The notes beneath the pieces were generated by a model, which saw nothing but the letters and a program-made list of their open reading frames with translations, did no database searches and had not been told where the DNA came from. The position numbers and the translations under genes are program-made. 64,000 nucleotides of DNA from Tricholoma matsutake (Eukaryota > Basidiomycota > Agaricomycetes > Agaricales > Tricholomataceae): NCBI GenBank assembly GCA_026075535.2, contig AP026539.1, forward strand, positions 3,348,001-3,412,000. The letters are read 5' to 3'. Of this stretch, positions 43,871 through 55,166 are shown piece by piece (positions within the stretch are counted from its first letter, which is position 1; each line of letters opens with the position of its first letter).

Positions 43871-45495
43871 ATGTCTTCTGTCTATCTACACAAGTCCGAG
43901 GTCGTCGACTCCGACACCACCGTCGATTCCAACATTCCTAAGAATCTTGTGGCGCATATCCTCGAAACAGAGCAGCCTTTACCTCCTATTACATGGTCTA
44001 ACTGGTGGAAAGAAATCAACTGGCTCAGCTTCACCGTCCTGACCGTCACCCCCATCATTGGCATCATTGGTGCCAGGTTCACCAAGCTGCGGTGGGAGAC
44101 CTTTCTGTTTTCCATCTTCTACTACTACGTCACAGGCCTCGGTCAATTGTTTCTTTCTCCTTTCGATGTGTACAGATATCTTACTTCATATACAGGTATC
44201 ACGGCAGGTTACCACAGACTCTGGTCTCACCGATCCTATAATGCCTCGAAGCCTCTGCAATACTTCCTTGCTCTTGCTGGCGCTGGTGCGGTCCAGGGGT
44301 CTATCAAGTGGTGGACGCGAAAACACCGTGCTCACCACCGATACACCGACACCGAGCTCGACCCCTATCAGGTGCACATGGGCCTGTACTGGAGCCACGT
44401 CGGCTGGATGATAGTCAAACCCCGCCGAAAGCCTGGGATTGCTGATGTCAGTGATCTTAGTAAGAACGAGGTTATCAAATTCCAACACAAGTACTACGTC
44501 CTTATTTTCCTCCTGATGGCTTTTATTGTTCCCACAATGATTCCTTGGTTGGGATGGGGAGATGCGCAAGGTGGTTACGTATATGCGGCCGTTTTGAGGT
44601 TATGCTTCGTCCATCACGTAAATATGTTTCTCTTGTTTTTGTTTTTGTTTTTCCTCTTCTGGCTCTGATAGTTCGTGACAGTCGACATTCTGTGTCAATT
44701 CACTTGCACACTGGCTGGGAGAGACACCCTTTGATGACAAGCACACACCACGCGACCATTTGATCACGGCTTTATGCACCATCGGGGAAGGCTACCACAA
44801 TTTCCACCACCAGTTCCCGATGGATTATCGCAATGCGATCAAATGGTATCAATACGACCCTACGAAATGGTTCATTTGGGCATGCCAGCAAGTGGGTCTT
44901 GCCAGTCACCTCAAGGTTCTTTGCATGCTGTCCTTGGCCCTCCAAACGCTTACGATGTTCTCAGGTGTTCCCTGATAATGAAGTTCGCAAGGGAGAGTTG
45001 ACCATGCAGCTGAAGAAATTGAGAGAGGTTCAAGAGAAACTGAAGTGGCCGAGTAACAGCGATGACCTTCCAGTGACCAGTTGGGAGAGTTGTAAGTTCA
45101 AATTCTTTGCAATTCTTCCTCTTACCGCTCTCCCACCTGCAGTCCAGGAGCAAGCCCAGACGCGCCCCCTCATCCTCATATCAGGCTTCATCCATGACGT
45201 GAGCAACTTCATCGAAGAGCACCCAGGAGGGGCACACCTCTTGATCAACATGATTGGAAAGGACGCGACGACGGCCTTCTCTGGTGGCGTTTACGACCAT
45301 TCGAATGCTGCTCATAATGTTAGTTACTTTCTTAATTTTCAATACTGTATTCTGACGAATGAATCAATATAGTTACTTGCGATGAAGCGTGTTGGCGTGC
45401 TGAATGGCGGTGCTCCGCTTGGTGTGAATGATGTTCCACCGAGTCAGAGACTGAAGGTTGCGAGGTATAACGAGCTAATCTCGGCGGACGGGTGA
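43871..45495 (+). CDS. OLE1: Delta-9 acyl-CoA desaturase with C-terminal cytochrome b5 domain
   Basis: Makes oleoyl/palmitoleoyl-CoA from saturated acyl-CoA at the ER membrane using a di-iron centre and its own cytochrome b5. Six exons: 43871-44141, 44196-44617, 44682-44915, 44965-45091, 45143-45318, 45373-45495, summing to 1353 bp (450 aa plus TGA). Introns of 49-64 bp all have GT...AG and keep the frame. The three His boxes are present: HRLWSH (97-102), HRAHH (134-138) and HNFHH (270-274). Hydrophobic segments lie near residues 52-70, 74-94, 190-210 and 215-235. The cytochrome b5 part carries HPGG (378-381) and HSNAAHN (404-410) for heme. ATG 43871 is the first in-frame Met, and the length is usual for fungal OLE1. 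All key residues are intact, so it is probably functional. It is the only host gene seen, in a CpG-rich island between repeats. Confidence 0.95.
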
Positions 45496-46118
45496 CGTAG
45501 ATAATTTTTCCTGAAACGATAGAACTTTGATGCTTAGTAAGACTCCCATTCTTTATGATGACGACAATGGGCCTCCGTCTTCCCTTCTTATCTATAAATA
45601 GATGGCTGTAGTTAGCACGTGAAATGGGTGACATTTCAACAGACTTCTGCTGAAGTTTCTTAACAGCACATTATCAAAAAATCCATTCCAGGTGCTAATG
45701 AATTTACAATAAGAAAAATTTGACTGTGGAAGCTGTCATTAAGTTTCTCGAAGCGAGAACTTCTGGATGTGACAATATGGTCACAGCAGCCAGATTCAAT
45801 GCTCGCAAACCTAACGGCGACTCAGCCTCACCACTTTTGGAGAAAGTGAAGTGACACATCTTTAGGGAAGACATTTTGAAACATTTCTGTGGGGCCACAA
45901 TTTTCAAAATGTTCTCTAGCCAAATGGCAATTATGATTTGGAGAATGTCACTCATTTCACATGATCAAGTTGATTCTGAGTGAGATCTACCTTACCTTCT
46001 GGGCCGTTTGCACCTTCCACCGACCGTCCACACACCTTCAATACAGGTGGTCAATGATTGGACTTGATGAGATATGATGGTAGTGAATGTTACATAACCA
46101 TTTTCTTTTAAGTTCATG
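45496..46118. other. Desaturase 3' flank, no gene seen
   Basis: AT-rich after about 45600. No coding region or repeat is recognisable. A polyadenylation site is expected but not identifiable with confidence. Confidence 0.5.
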
Positions 46119-47703
46119 TAGTGCTGTTCTGGCCCAGCTTGGCCTCAAAGCTGTGGCTTTGGCTTGACTTGAGGTGGCTTTGGATTTCTTGACACACAGG
46201 CCAGGCCAAAGCCATCAACCAGGGCCTGGCCCTGGCTTGGCTCGGCCCAGGCCACCGCTTCATATGTAAAATGTTCAAATTTTGTCCACAGGTCCATCGC
46301 CAGTGGTTGTAGAGGAAGCAAATTAGAAAAATACATATATTCTCAGACTGTTCACTCAGGGTAACTAGGAGCCACTGTGTACAAAGAAATGATATTAAAC
46401 TTGCCTAAATGCGAGGGAGGCAGAATTAAATACATGCCTACTAAAAATCATGACCCCACATTGTGTTGTAACTTATGAAAAAGATAGTGTTTTAAGGTTA
46501 GGTTAGGTTCGATTTTTTGACCCTACAATGGGTAGACCGTAACCGTAACGGGTCTAGGACTGACCCAGATATTGGGAGGACCTAACCGGACCGACTAAGA
46601 CCAGTCTTTTTCAGTTAATGGACCGAAAAAAGACTGGTTAAGACTGTTTTTTGTCGTGAAATTTGTTGTACCATACAACCAATATGTCTCTCAATAAATA
46701 TTACCCGAAACACTTAACCGTTAAGAGGAAAAATAGACATTGTAATTCCCCGGCGTCTGATCCAATTTTTAAGAGATTCCGTCAAGATTTAACTGAGATT
46801 TGGCCAAAACAAAAGTGCAGTGTATTAGTTTGCAGATTGTGGTTGCAGTTTGCAGGTCCTATAGACCAGACCTTTAAACACTAGAAAAAGAAAAGAAAAG
46901 AAAAAGATTTTCATCCCTGTCATCCAGTTGGCCAGGACCAGTCCTCGTGGTCCTGTCACCATCCTTGTCCCCTTCCTCATCCCCGTCATTGTTGTTGCTG
47001 ATGCCATCCTTGTCCTTGTCTTGTTGGTGTCATTTTCGTGGTTCTTGCCACTGTTGTCTCCCCCTCATTGTCCTCTCCCTCGGTCTAGTCCCCGCCATTG
47101 CCATCTCCTTGTCGGACCCCTTCTTGCGAGCAGCTGCTCATGGCTGATTATGGGGTGCTGCTGTGTTCCCTCGCCGGTTTATTGTTGCTCCCAATTCCTA
47201 CCCCATGAACAGTGGCTCGCAGTGGCAGTTGGGGTTGCTGTGGCAGTGGTGGGTGATGGTGTTATTAAGTGTCGGCTTGTTGATTCAGCGTCTCATGTTG
47301 TTGTAACCTAGTTAGATTCCTTAGAATGATAAAAACATATGTTAGTTAAGCAAAAAAAAACAAACAAACATGGAATTTGGAAAGACTTACCTAGTGCCGA
47401 AATGACAATAGACGTCATTTGGCCCAAATTTGTGCACGATGTGACCCATTTGCTGGGGTGGTGGCAGCCGTGGGCATTTTGTGGTGGTGGTGGTAACTTA
47501 GACTCAGTTAGAACAGTATTTCTGAAATCACATGATCCGGAAAATCTGCTATAGCATCAGTTATGAACAAAAACTTTCAATAATCATCACCCACCAAAAG
47601 CCGCAGCTTAATGGCTTGGCTTTGGCTTTTCAGAACCCCAGGCCAGGCCAAAGCCACCATGAAGCCATCACCACGGCCTCAGGCTGGGCCAGGCACAGCA
47701 CTA
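46119..47703. mobile_element. hAT-type non-autonomous element, GGCCCAG ends
   Basis: Left end TAGTGCTGTTCTGGCCCAG and right end CTGGGCCAGGCACAGCACTA are inverted repeats. Perfect 8-bp target duplication AGTTCATG at 46111-46118 and 47704-47711. Subterminal regions are rich in GGCTTTGGC/GCCAAAGCC units in inverted order (46140-46260, 47600-47690). It carries a nested MITE (46485-46883) and a GTCC-rich part with a GAGCAGCTGCTC palindrome near 47128. No transposase. Confidence 0.9.
46485..46883. mobile_element. Nested hAT-type MITE (TAGTGTTT family)
   Basis: 399 bp. Ends TAGTGTTTTAAGG and CCTTTAAACACTA; perfect 8-bp target duplication GAAAAAGA at 46477-46484 and 46884-46891. Inner ends share GGTCCTATAGACCAGACC with the left end of X1 (14681). 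This copy shows that the TAGTGTTT ends belong to an 8-bp-duplication, hAT-like family. Confidence 0.9.
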
Positions 47704-47711
47704 AGTTCATG

Positions 47712-48438
47712 GTTCCACTGAAACAACCTATGTGTGGACAACAGCAGATCAGGTCTCAGCTTGGCATTCACTAGATCAATAAAACAGGTCAACAAGAGAA
47801 AGAGTGTAGTTGGCAACTACACTTGTCCAACCATTCAGCCAGGCAGTAAAGTGTCATTGTTTGCAGTCAAAGCTGGATGACTTGGTTTCAAGTAGTGTTG
47901 AGTCTGGTTCTCCAATGTTTTTTGTGAACCTAGAACTGAACTTTGACACACATATTGAAAAGCAAAGAATAACACACTCACATGAGAAGTATGACACTGC
48001 AACACAATTCAGATGTAAGCAGCACAGAGATTGAGCTGGACACACCTTCCAAAAAAGGAAATGCTGACAAACCTGGTTGACATTTGCCAAGCAACAACAA
48101 CATGGCAACAACAACATGAACAACAACAACAGACAATGCCTCCTGAGCTCATTGGTAAGTTTTTTGTCTTTCACTGTTGTAAATCTTTACTCAGTTTACA
48201 AACAGAGCAGTCCAGCAATGACAAAGACAACATCAACATACGAGCAAGCCCAGCGAATACAACAAGGAAGTGAAATTGGGGCACACCATATGTATCTTTT
48301 TTTATTTTATTTTTATATATACTAACTTTACATTGTTTCTACATAACTAGGAACTAGGAAGGGAGAAGCAATGACAGGAGGAGCACAAGCCAAAACAGGG
48401 TGAACACCAGTGCAGGCAAGCCTCATGGAAAGCAGGAA
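47712..48438. other. Unassigned, with AAC microsatellite
   Basis: AACAACAACATGGCAACAAC-type repeats occupy 48088-48135. A GTAAGTTTTTTG segment follows at 48153. No coding region is believable. Confidence 0.4.
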
Positions 48439-48922
48439 TAGAGATTGGCAGGGGTAACCCTTGGGTATTTTCATTGTTACCCCAAGGTATAGAGAGTATT
48501 CAATACCCTTGGGGGTATGATGCAAGGGTTTATTTCAAATAGTTTCCTGATGATGCTCAAACATGGTCCTATCCATTTTTAGTAATTATCTGAGCTTTTA
48601 GCATGTTGAAAAGCACAAGGTAGTAGTCTAGTACTGTCTTTAGGAGAATACCTTTGCCTGAATAACTCAATAGGCTGGGACCATAGAGGAAATAACCCAA
48701 CTTGCACAGCAAAGAGTGGTCAGAGAGGTCATCAAGTTTCATAAGGGTTACTATACTGATATCATGGGTGGTTGACATCTTCTAAAGTGTGACTCTGTAT
48801 ACCCTTGTACCCTCCTCAGGGGTAAGGGTATGTAGAGGGTAGGAAAGTTCATACCCTTACCCTTACCCTCACATACCCTTTGCCCATACCCCCAGGGGTA
48901 TGTAAACCCTTGCCATTCACTA
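48439..48922. mobile_element. hAT-type MITE, GGGTAAGGGTA-rich
   Basis: 484 bp. Ends TAGAGATTGGCAGGGG and CCTTGCCATTCACTA; perfect 8-bp target duplication AGCAGGAA at 48431-48438 and 48923-48930. The interior has inverted TACCCTTACCC/GGGTAAGGGTA tracts near 48810-48880 and is related in style to 34152-34624. Confidence 0.9.
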
Positions 48923-48939
48923 AGCAGGAAATCACAACA

Positions 48940-49732
48940 GTGGGGAGAGCACCAGCCTCAATGGGGGAGGCAAGTGGGGCAACAATGACAACACCCAAGA
49001 AGTGCTAATGATGATGACTGGACCAGCTGTGCAGGGAGACAGGGAGCCACCACTGACAAGGAGGGACCACCACTGGTGAAGATGAGACCAACAATGATGG
49101 TGAGTCATTGTCAGCAAGGAGGAATCACCACTGGAAAGGAGGAGCCCTCAACAATGACAGGGAGTGACCACCAGCTAGTGGGAGGGGGGGGGACCACTAC
49201 TGCCAAGGACAAGCCATCACCAATGAGGAGGGACCACTACCAGCAATGACAAGCTCCCATCAATGAGGAGGAAGCACCACTGATGAGGGGGGCCACTGCT
49301 ACTGGTGAGAACAGGTGACAATGTGGGACAGTACATGATGTCCATGCAAAGCCCCTCCCTGTCAAAACAGGATGTGAGGGCATGGATTTGGGTTAGAAGG
49401 GAGATGAGGGACACCAGGAGGGATACCCACACAGTAAGCACCTCCCAGCCCCTCGACACACAACATCACTTACACCTGAGGCACCACAACCACCACGACA
49501 TGCCCAGGCATGCCCAGTACCTGCCCCTTGCAGGGTGGATTGTGGGTGCTGATGCCAGGAGATGGCAGGGAGGGTGTAATGAGATGGTGGACCACCATGC
49601 ACCTCTAGCCCCATGAGCAACTGCTCATGGGGTGCATGGAGCGAGACCCACGGGATAGGCAGGGTGCAAGGGAGAACAGGAGAGGGTGACGAGGAGGGAG
49701 AACATTGGGAATGAGTGCCTGGTGGGCCCCAG
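48940..49732 (+). repeat. Hairpin repeat element, pre-intron part
   Basis: Degenerate units of AGGAGGGACCACYACYRRC (48940-49310), then a part similar to 720-860 (ACAGGATGTGAGGGCATGGA and CCAGGAGGGATACC), and a perfect 11-bp palindrome CCCCATGAGCA-AC-TGCTCATGGGG at 49610-49633. It ends GGGCCCC just before the intron-like donor. Confidence 0.6.
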
Positions 49733-49793
49733 GTATGTTTTTTCCCCTTCTTTTCTTTGTTTTATCCACTAACAGTATGTTTTCTTTCTTCAG
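49733..49793 (+). other. Intron-like sequence with full consensus signals
   Basis: GTATGT donor, CACTAAC branch site (49767-49773), TTTCTTTCTTCAG acceptor, 61 bp. This is the best intron candidate among the hairpin repeats, although neither flank codes for a protein. Confidence 0.65.
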
Positions 49794-49799
49794 GATGTA

Positions 49800-51190
49800 A
49801 ACTAACAACACCCACTCCCACAAGCCACTGCTTGTGGGGTGGTGGATCTCCCACCCTGGCACCTATGAGATGCCACCCACCGCTGCGAGCCACTGCTCAT
49901 GGGGTGGTGGATCTCCCACCCTAGCACCTACGAGACAACACCCACCGCCACGATAATGATACTCGACCCAGAAACCCAAACAAAACCCACTATAAGGTCT
50001 CGAATGGTATAACACAAGCTAGAGGAAGGGTGTGAGGTGGTACTAAATATCACTATGGTTACTCAAGGGTAGGGGAACTAAGTTCAAGGAGGTCCAATGA
50101 GATTTGACAAAGTTCAAGGGCATACGAAGCTCTGCAAAGATGTTCAAGAAAAGTTCGAAGGTGTTCAAGGGTGTTCGAGGGTGTTCGAGGGGTTTGTAGA
50201 GAATGAGAATAGTTTCAATAAATGTTGATGATAGACGATAGAGATGCAGAAAGGTCTTGAGAGGGGGTAGACAATAGATGATAATTTCGAGAAGCTAATA
50301 CAGAAAGTTTGAGTAAATTTGCAGTAACCCACTAAACTTCAGGACTAAGACGAGAGGCTTGGACTCAAGAGAATTGCTCTTAAATCAGATGATAGATATG
50401 AGAGGGCAATCTCCTTCTGCTGCTCTAGGTAGCTAGTACAAGGCTATATATGTTTTGAAGAGATGGTACTTAAAAGGAATTATAACATGAGGACTACATG
50501 AGGCAAGATATAAAACAATAAAGAACTTTCTAAATCAGAAAATAATTGAGAAATGATGAGAAGGGAAATGTATAGAGTCACAATATATCAAGTGTACCTG
50601 TCCTATTGATCCAATATATCATCGAGATGTCAAAGTGCCACAATTGCATCCTAAAAGCCTGTTGTTGTATCTCCTTGTGTCCGCTAGTGCTCAATATGCG
50701 ACGCACTAACCCATACAAGGTGTGCTGCATGTGTCTGAAGGGTGGTGCAATAGGCATACAGTGGCCAAAGGCATTTGAGGTGCTGCAAAGTTGTTCTGAA
50801 GTGTTGCAAAGTTGTTTGAAGTTGTTTGAAGTGCTGCAAAATAGTTTCGGAGTGGTTTTGCAGAGTTTGTAGTTGTTTCATGGGGTTCATAGGGGTTGGG
50901 AGTGTGTGTGATGATGTGTTGAAATATTTGGAAGTGTTCCCAGAGCTTAGAGTGCAAGGCAGACATATCAATAAGCCACTGCTCGTGGGGTGGTGGATCT
51001 CCCACCCCAGCACCTACAAGATGCCACCCACCGCCGCGAGCCACTGCTTGTGGGGTGGTGGATCTCCCACCTTGGCACCTATGAGATGACACCCACCGCC
51101 ATGAGCCACTGCTCATGGGGTGGTGGATCTCCTACCCTGACACCTATGAGATGACACCCACTGCCACGAGCCACTGCTCATGGGGTGGTG
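49800..51190 (+). repeat. Tandem palindrome array with GGTGGATCTCCCACC spacer
   Basis: Six units of about 63 bp: 49811, 49876, then after a solo LTR 50972, 51038, 51100 and 51165. Each has RAGCCACTGCTYRTGGGGTGG followed by TGGATCTCCCACC and GCACCTAYGAGATGMCACCC (listed as separate pieces). Arms vary: CCCACAAGC/GCTTGTGGG, CATGAGC/GCTCATG. Confidence 0.8.
49954..50970 (-). repeat. Solo LTR, family S, copy 4 (reverse)
   Basis: The reverse complement of its left edge (ACTCGACCCAGAAACCCAAA) matches the end of copy 3 at 24132. It inserted into a palindrome unit. The flanking bases ACGA (49950-49953) and ATAA (50971-50974) fit a 4-bp duplication in which CG became TA. It carries a GTTCAAGGGTGTTCGAGG minisatellite near 50110-50200. 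Confidence 0.7.
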
Positions 51191-51600
51191 GTCATTTTAC
51201 AGCACCAAGGGAGGCTGCCATTGTGGGTTCTCTCAGATGCAGGAGCTGTTGGTGAAAGGCACGACAACATGTTGTGACTGGCTTATGACCCAGGTCCCAT
51301 GGGTTGCAGTCCGTGGGTAATGCATTACCCATGTCATTGCCTACAGGTAGTGTGTGGTAAGCCTGTGACCTGTGCTGCAGTGCATGGGTAGGCATGGCTA
51401 TATATAGTGTTTTTGAAACTCCGCTGATTTTTGATGAAGCTTTCATTTTTCCCTCCCCCCATGCCACCCCAAGGATCTAGTCAGTGTGGTCGAGGTGCTA
51501 GTCGATGACCAACACCTGTTAGCCATGGGAATACCCCTGGTATTCATGGTACAACCTCAAGAAGCTGAGAAACAACATCTGGATCCCTTCCTCGCACACC
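51191..51600. other. Flank of hAT relic with palindrome
   Basis: TGGGTAATGCATTACCCA (51314-51331) is a perfect 18-bp palindrome. TATATATAGTGTTTTTGAAAC near 51400 (given here as TATATAGTGTTTTTGAAAC) resembles a TAGTGTTT terminus. The left end of the hAT element may lie here but was not resolved. Confidence 0.4.
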
Positions 51601-54472
51601 ATTGGCAACTCCAGAGCACTCGGATTCAGAATCTCACAGCCACCCTGCTGTAGTTGCATCACCTGTCTGTCATCGTCAACAGAGGGAGGCTCCTGGAATT
51701 CATGCACAGGCTGATCTAGAGGTTTGGGAGTTACCAGATGAGGATATTATTGGTAAGTTTCTTTATACCCTATCCCTTGTGATTATATTACAATTTTTAT
51801 TAGCTGCTTTGAGGGCAGTGTGGAGGTCTGAGGTCTATGACCATTATGATGTTTCTCTGATCTGTGAATGTGCTGAGGATGACTCCCCTTCCCATATTGA
51901 CTTCATATTTACTTGTAAAATGTATCCAACAACTCACTCCCATACCCATGCACAGAGCAAAACATCTGGGGGAACAAGCAATCTCCAGCTTGGTGTAGCT
52001 CAGTGTAATAAGTGCCATGGGATCTTGGGCACCCAGGTTTCATCATCTGGTCCTCCATACTCTGAGGCAGCTCATCGTGCACTCATTGCTCTTCGCTGTG
52101 CAAAGCATCACCGGCCATCTAACTCAGTACTTGATGATGATGATCAGACAGAGGTCCAAATGCTCTGGCCTGGTACAAAAATCCCTCACCCTATGACTGT
52201 CAGCCAGGATGTGAATGCCATGTACTTTTAGATGTCAAAGCATGTTCAGAATTATTTTCAGGCTTGTTTTCCAACTTTCTATATATTACTGTTTAATTAT
52301 ATCCATAAATAGGCTCGGAATGGCACCATTCATCTGGTTCTTGATGGATAGACAGCACCAATCATGGCTTCATATCTTGGTCTGGTAGTTGTTTGGTATG
52401 AAAGTGAATTGGTCCACAAAGCAATTTTGGACTTCATTCAGCAAGATTGGTTTTTTTGTCTTGCCAAAATATTCATTTATTTGTAGACTCACATCTAAAC
52501 ATAGTGGAGATTACCTGGCAAAGGTTGTAGCAGAATGTCTTGAATGGTTTGGACTTGACAAACTGGTAAGGGTTGTTATCTTTGTCAACTATTTCAAATT
52601 TATAACAATTATTGTAGCTTCATGCATTATGCATGGATAATGGAAGCAATTGTGATGGCCTGGGAAAACATCTTGAAATGCTGGTACCTTCATTTTGTGG
52701 TATGGCATCTGGTGGATGATGCTTTGCACATATTATCAACTTAATTGCAAAGGTACAAACTCTGTTAAATATATTACTGATCAGCTAATATGATATTATA
52801 ATTGCAGATATTCATTTCCTTTTTTTTCAAACAACCAAAGAAGAAAAATACTGTCAAGGTTGCAGCAGGTGCAGTACCTCAACATGCTCAGGGTCATGAT
52901 ATTCCTTTGGATGTGGTTCATTTTGAGGAAGAAGTTGTGCTTGAGGAAGGTGAAGATGAGCTGCTAGGTGAAGAAAACCTGGCAATTGAGGAGGAGGCAA
53001 TTGATACAGCTGCGATGGAGTTGGAAGATGATGGCCAGGGTGTGCATGATGACTTGGTTGTTGGTACACTTAATGGAACAGCAATCCAGATGATGGCAGA
53101 GCAAGGAGTTATTATTGAGAAAGATGAACAGCAGATGGCATTACAAAATTTTCCACGTGTAAGTATTCAGTAACTTTGGTTTATGATAGCTAACTGCTTA
53201 ATAGGTTGCTGGACTTGCTTGTGGTGTGCATGATTCTTCTACTCTGCATGAGAAGTTTGATAGGCTTGTTCAGGAGGATGACGAGCTGGAAGGCAGCATG
53301 CAAATGTTGACCCAATGTGTTCCAACACAATGGAACTCTGACTTTGATTGCTTGAAAGCACATATTCATTTCAAAAGTACTGTTCAGTCCCTTACTGGTG
53401 TGGCAGCAAACAGATTACAGGCATATTGGTTGACTAGCTGAGGATCTCACATTAATTTTGGAGGTTTTTGATTTTCTGATGTTTATCCCATATTATAATT
53501 GACAGTCTCATGGTTACAGATTTTTGAAGATGCTACTAAGCTTTTTTCAACATCAGAAGTACCTTTGATTGTGGATGCAGTGCCCATCTTGGAGGATATT
53601 GGAGACTCTCTGCAGGCTGTTTGTGATGATGAAGATGATGAGCTTCCCAATGTTGTCCGGGTGGCAGCACAGGCAGCACTTCTTCTCACACATGAATACT
53701 CACTCTTATCAGCTGATTGCAGGCTATATCAAATTGCAATTGGTTGGCTGCTATCCAATATCTGTTTAGAATTTTGCTTATTTTTTGTTTTATTTTAGTC
53801 ATGTGTCCTGATCGGAAGTTGAAGTGGTTCAAAGATCATGGTCGCACTTCAGCTCAAATCAGAGACATCAAAAAATTGGTTGTCACTCAGTTCAGAGAGT
53901 CATACACCCTAGCTGAGTCATCTGATGCTCATGAGGAATCAGCTCTAGTGGTATTTTTACTACTGTTATATAAATTGCTACCTAATTTTTCACCAGTCAA
54001 CAAATAAATGGGTCAAGAAGTCAGCTACTAATCAAACATGTGGACCATCTGATGACATCACAACATATCTTTCAGATCCAGTTCTTGCATCTGATGCAAT
54101 TGCAGAGGTTGGTGGTTACATGAAATATTGGCACCTAGCAAGTCAACGTCATCCATGCCTGGCAAAAATGGTCTCAGACTTTTGCTCTGTACCAGGTAAG
54201 TGTACATTATTGTGTGATGTATTCAGGCCCTCACATGTGTTTTAGCATCCTCAGTTGAAGCTGAACAGGCATTTTCAAGTGGACATCTTCAGCTTAGTCA
54301 CCTACAGCATAACATGAACTCACAGACCTTTAGAGCACAAATGGCTGTGGGATCTTGGGCTCAATCACCACTGTATCCTGGGTTTGACAAGATGGTAGGG
54401 ATAGTCAAGTCTAAAATGGGAGAGGAGTGTGAGGAGGAGAATATTAGTACTGAATTGGACCCAGAAATTTGA
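51601..54472 (+). pseudogene. hAT transposase, intron-containing, inactive
   Basis: Cut-and-paste DNA transposase. A BED-like zinc finger region lies at 51830-52020 (ICECAEDDSPSHIDFIFTC...). The core is readable at 52310-52760: LDG then TAG for Trp, TAPIMASYLG, SKHSGDYLAKVVAECLEWF, CMDNGSNCDG. VPTQWNSDFDCL is at 53320-53360. The C-terminal dimerisation region has SSVEAEQAFSSGHLQLSHLQ and MAVGSWAQSP (54240-54370), ending TGA after 54470. At least five in-frame introns fit: 51753-51803, 52566-52617, 52751-52807, 53950-53995 and one near 54196-54240 (GTAAGT...TTTTAG). The premature TAG near 52351 and weakened splice sites suggest it is dead. The start codon is uncertain. Confidence 0.8.
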
Positions 54473-54960
54473 AATGTTTTTGATTATGTCTCAAATGTTG
54501 TCAATATGTATTACTCTGAAAGCTTTTGCAGAACTAGTAAAGTAGAGCTATGAATATGTGAATCTAAGAACATTGGAATCCAAATCAGTCACCCAGAAGC
54601 AATTCCATTTTGTTAAGTATGGATATCCACAGTTTATCCAGATATAGTTGTATCTGTATCCATACTGTATCTGTATCCATGGTTGCATATCCAGATTATC
54701 CAGATGTATCCATGTTAGTCCCTACCCATCACACCTGGTCCATCACAGGTAATTTTTGTAATCATCTGTGCACACAAGTTCATCAGTTCAAACAGGTTCA
54801 AACAAGTTCACATTGTTTTGCATCTGCCTGAACCCTGAACTGAACTTTTGGTTCAGTTCAGCAAAACCTTTGAACTTTGAACTGAACTTCAGTCCAGTTC
54901 TGAAAGGTTCAGGTTTGAACTTTGGTCCAGAACTGAACTGCAGCAGCCCTACTTTCAAGG
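54473..54960. repeat. Post-hAT repeats: TATCCA and GTTCAAAC/GAACTGAACT units
   Basis: Degenerate TATCCAGAT/TGTATCCAT repeats at 54620-54715, then GTTCAAACAGGTTCAAACA and TGAACTGAACTTTTGGTTCAG-like units at 54780-54945 in both orientations. Such subterminal repeats are usual at hAT ends, but no terminus was defined. Confidence 0.5.
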
Positions 54961-55166
54961 CTGCAATGTCGAAGGGAGCTCTACCAACAGCTCCAGCCCT
55001 GGGCCCATGTGAACCTGAACCATTGCTTACAGATGAGGGTCCATCAATGCTTGATGTGCTTCTGGGCATAGATGTTGATATCCCACGATCTGATTTAGAC
55101 TCACCTACTAGTTTGTCAAGATGGATTGTACCAAATGAAAAGGCACATAATCTGTATAAAAAATAG
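54961..55166 (+). other. Unrecognised open frame
   Basis: The frame ending at 55166 has a non-repetitive C-terminal part (LLTDEGPSMLDVLLGIDVDI, then RWIVPNEKAHNLYKK). I do not recognise it. It could be the end of another transposon protein. Confidence 0.3.

Noticed and set aside
43871..44668. A 265-aa single-exon protein from the desaturase ATG
   Set aside because: That frame reads through introns at 44142-44195 and 44618-44681; splicing restores the His boxes and cytochrome b5 part.
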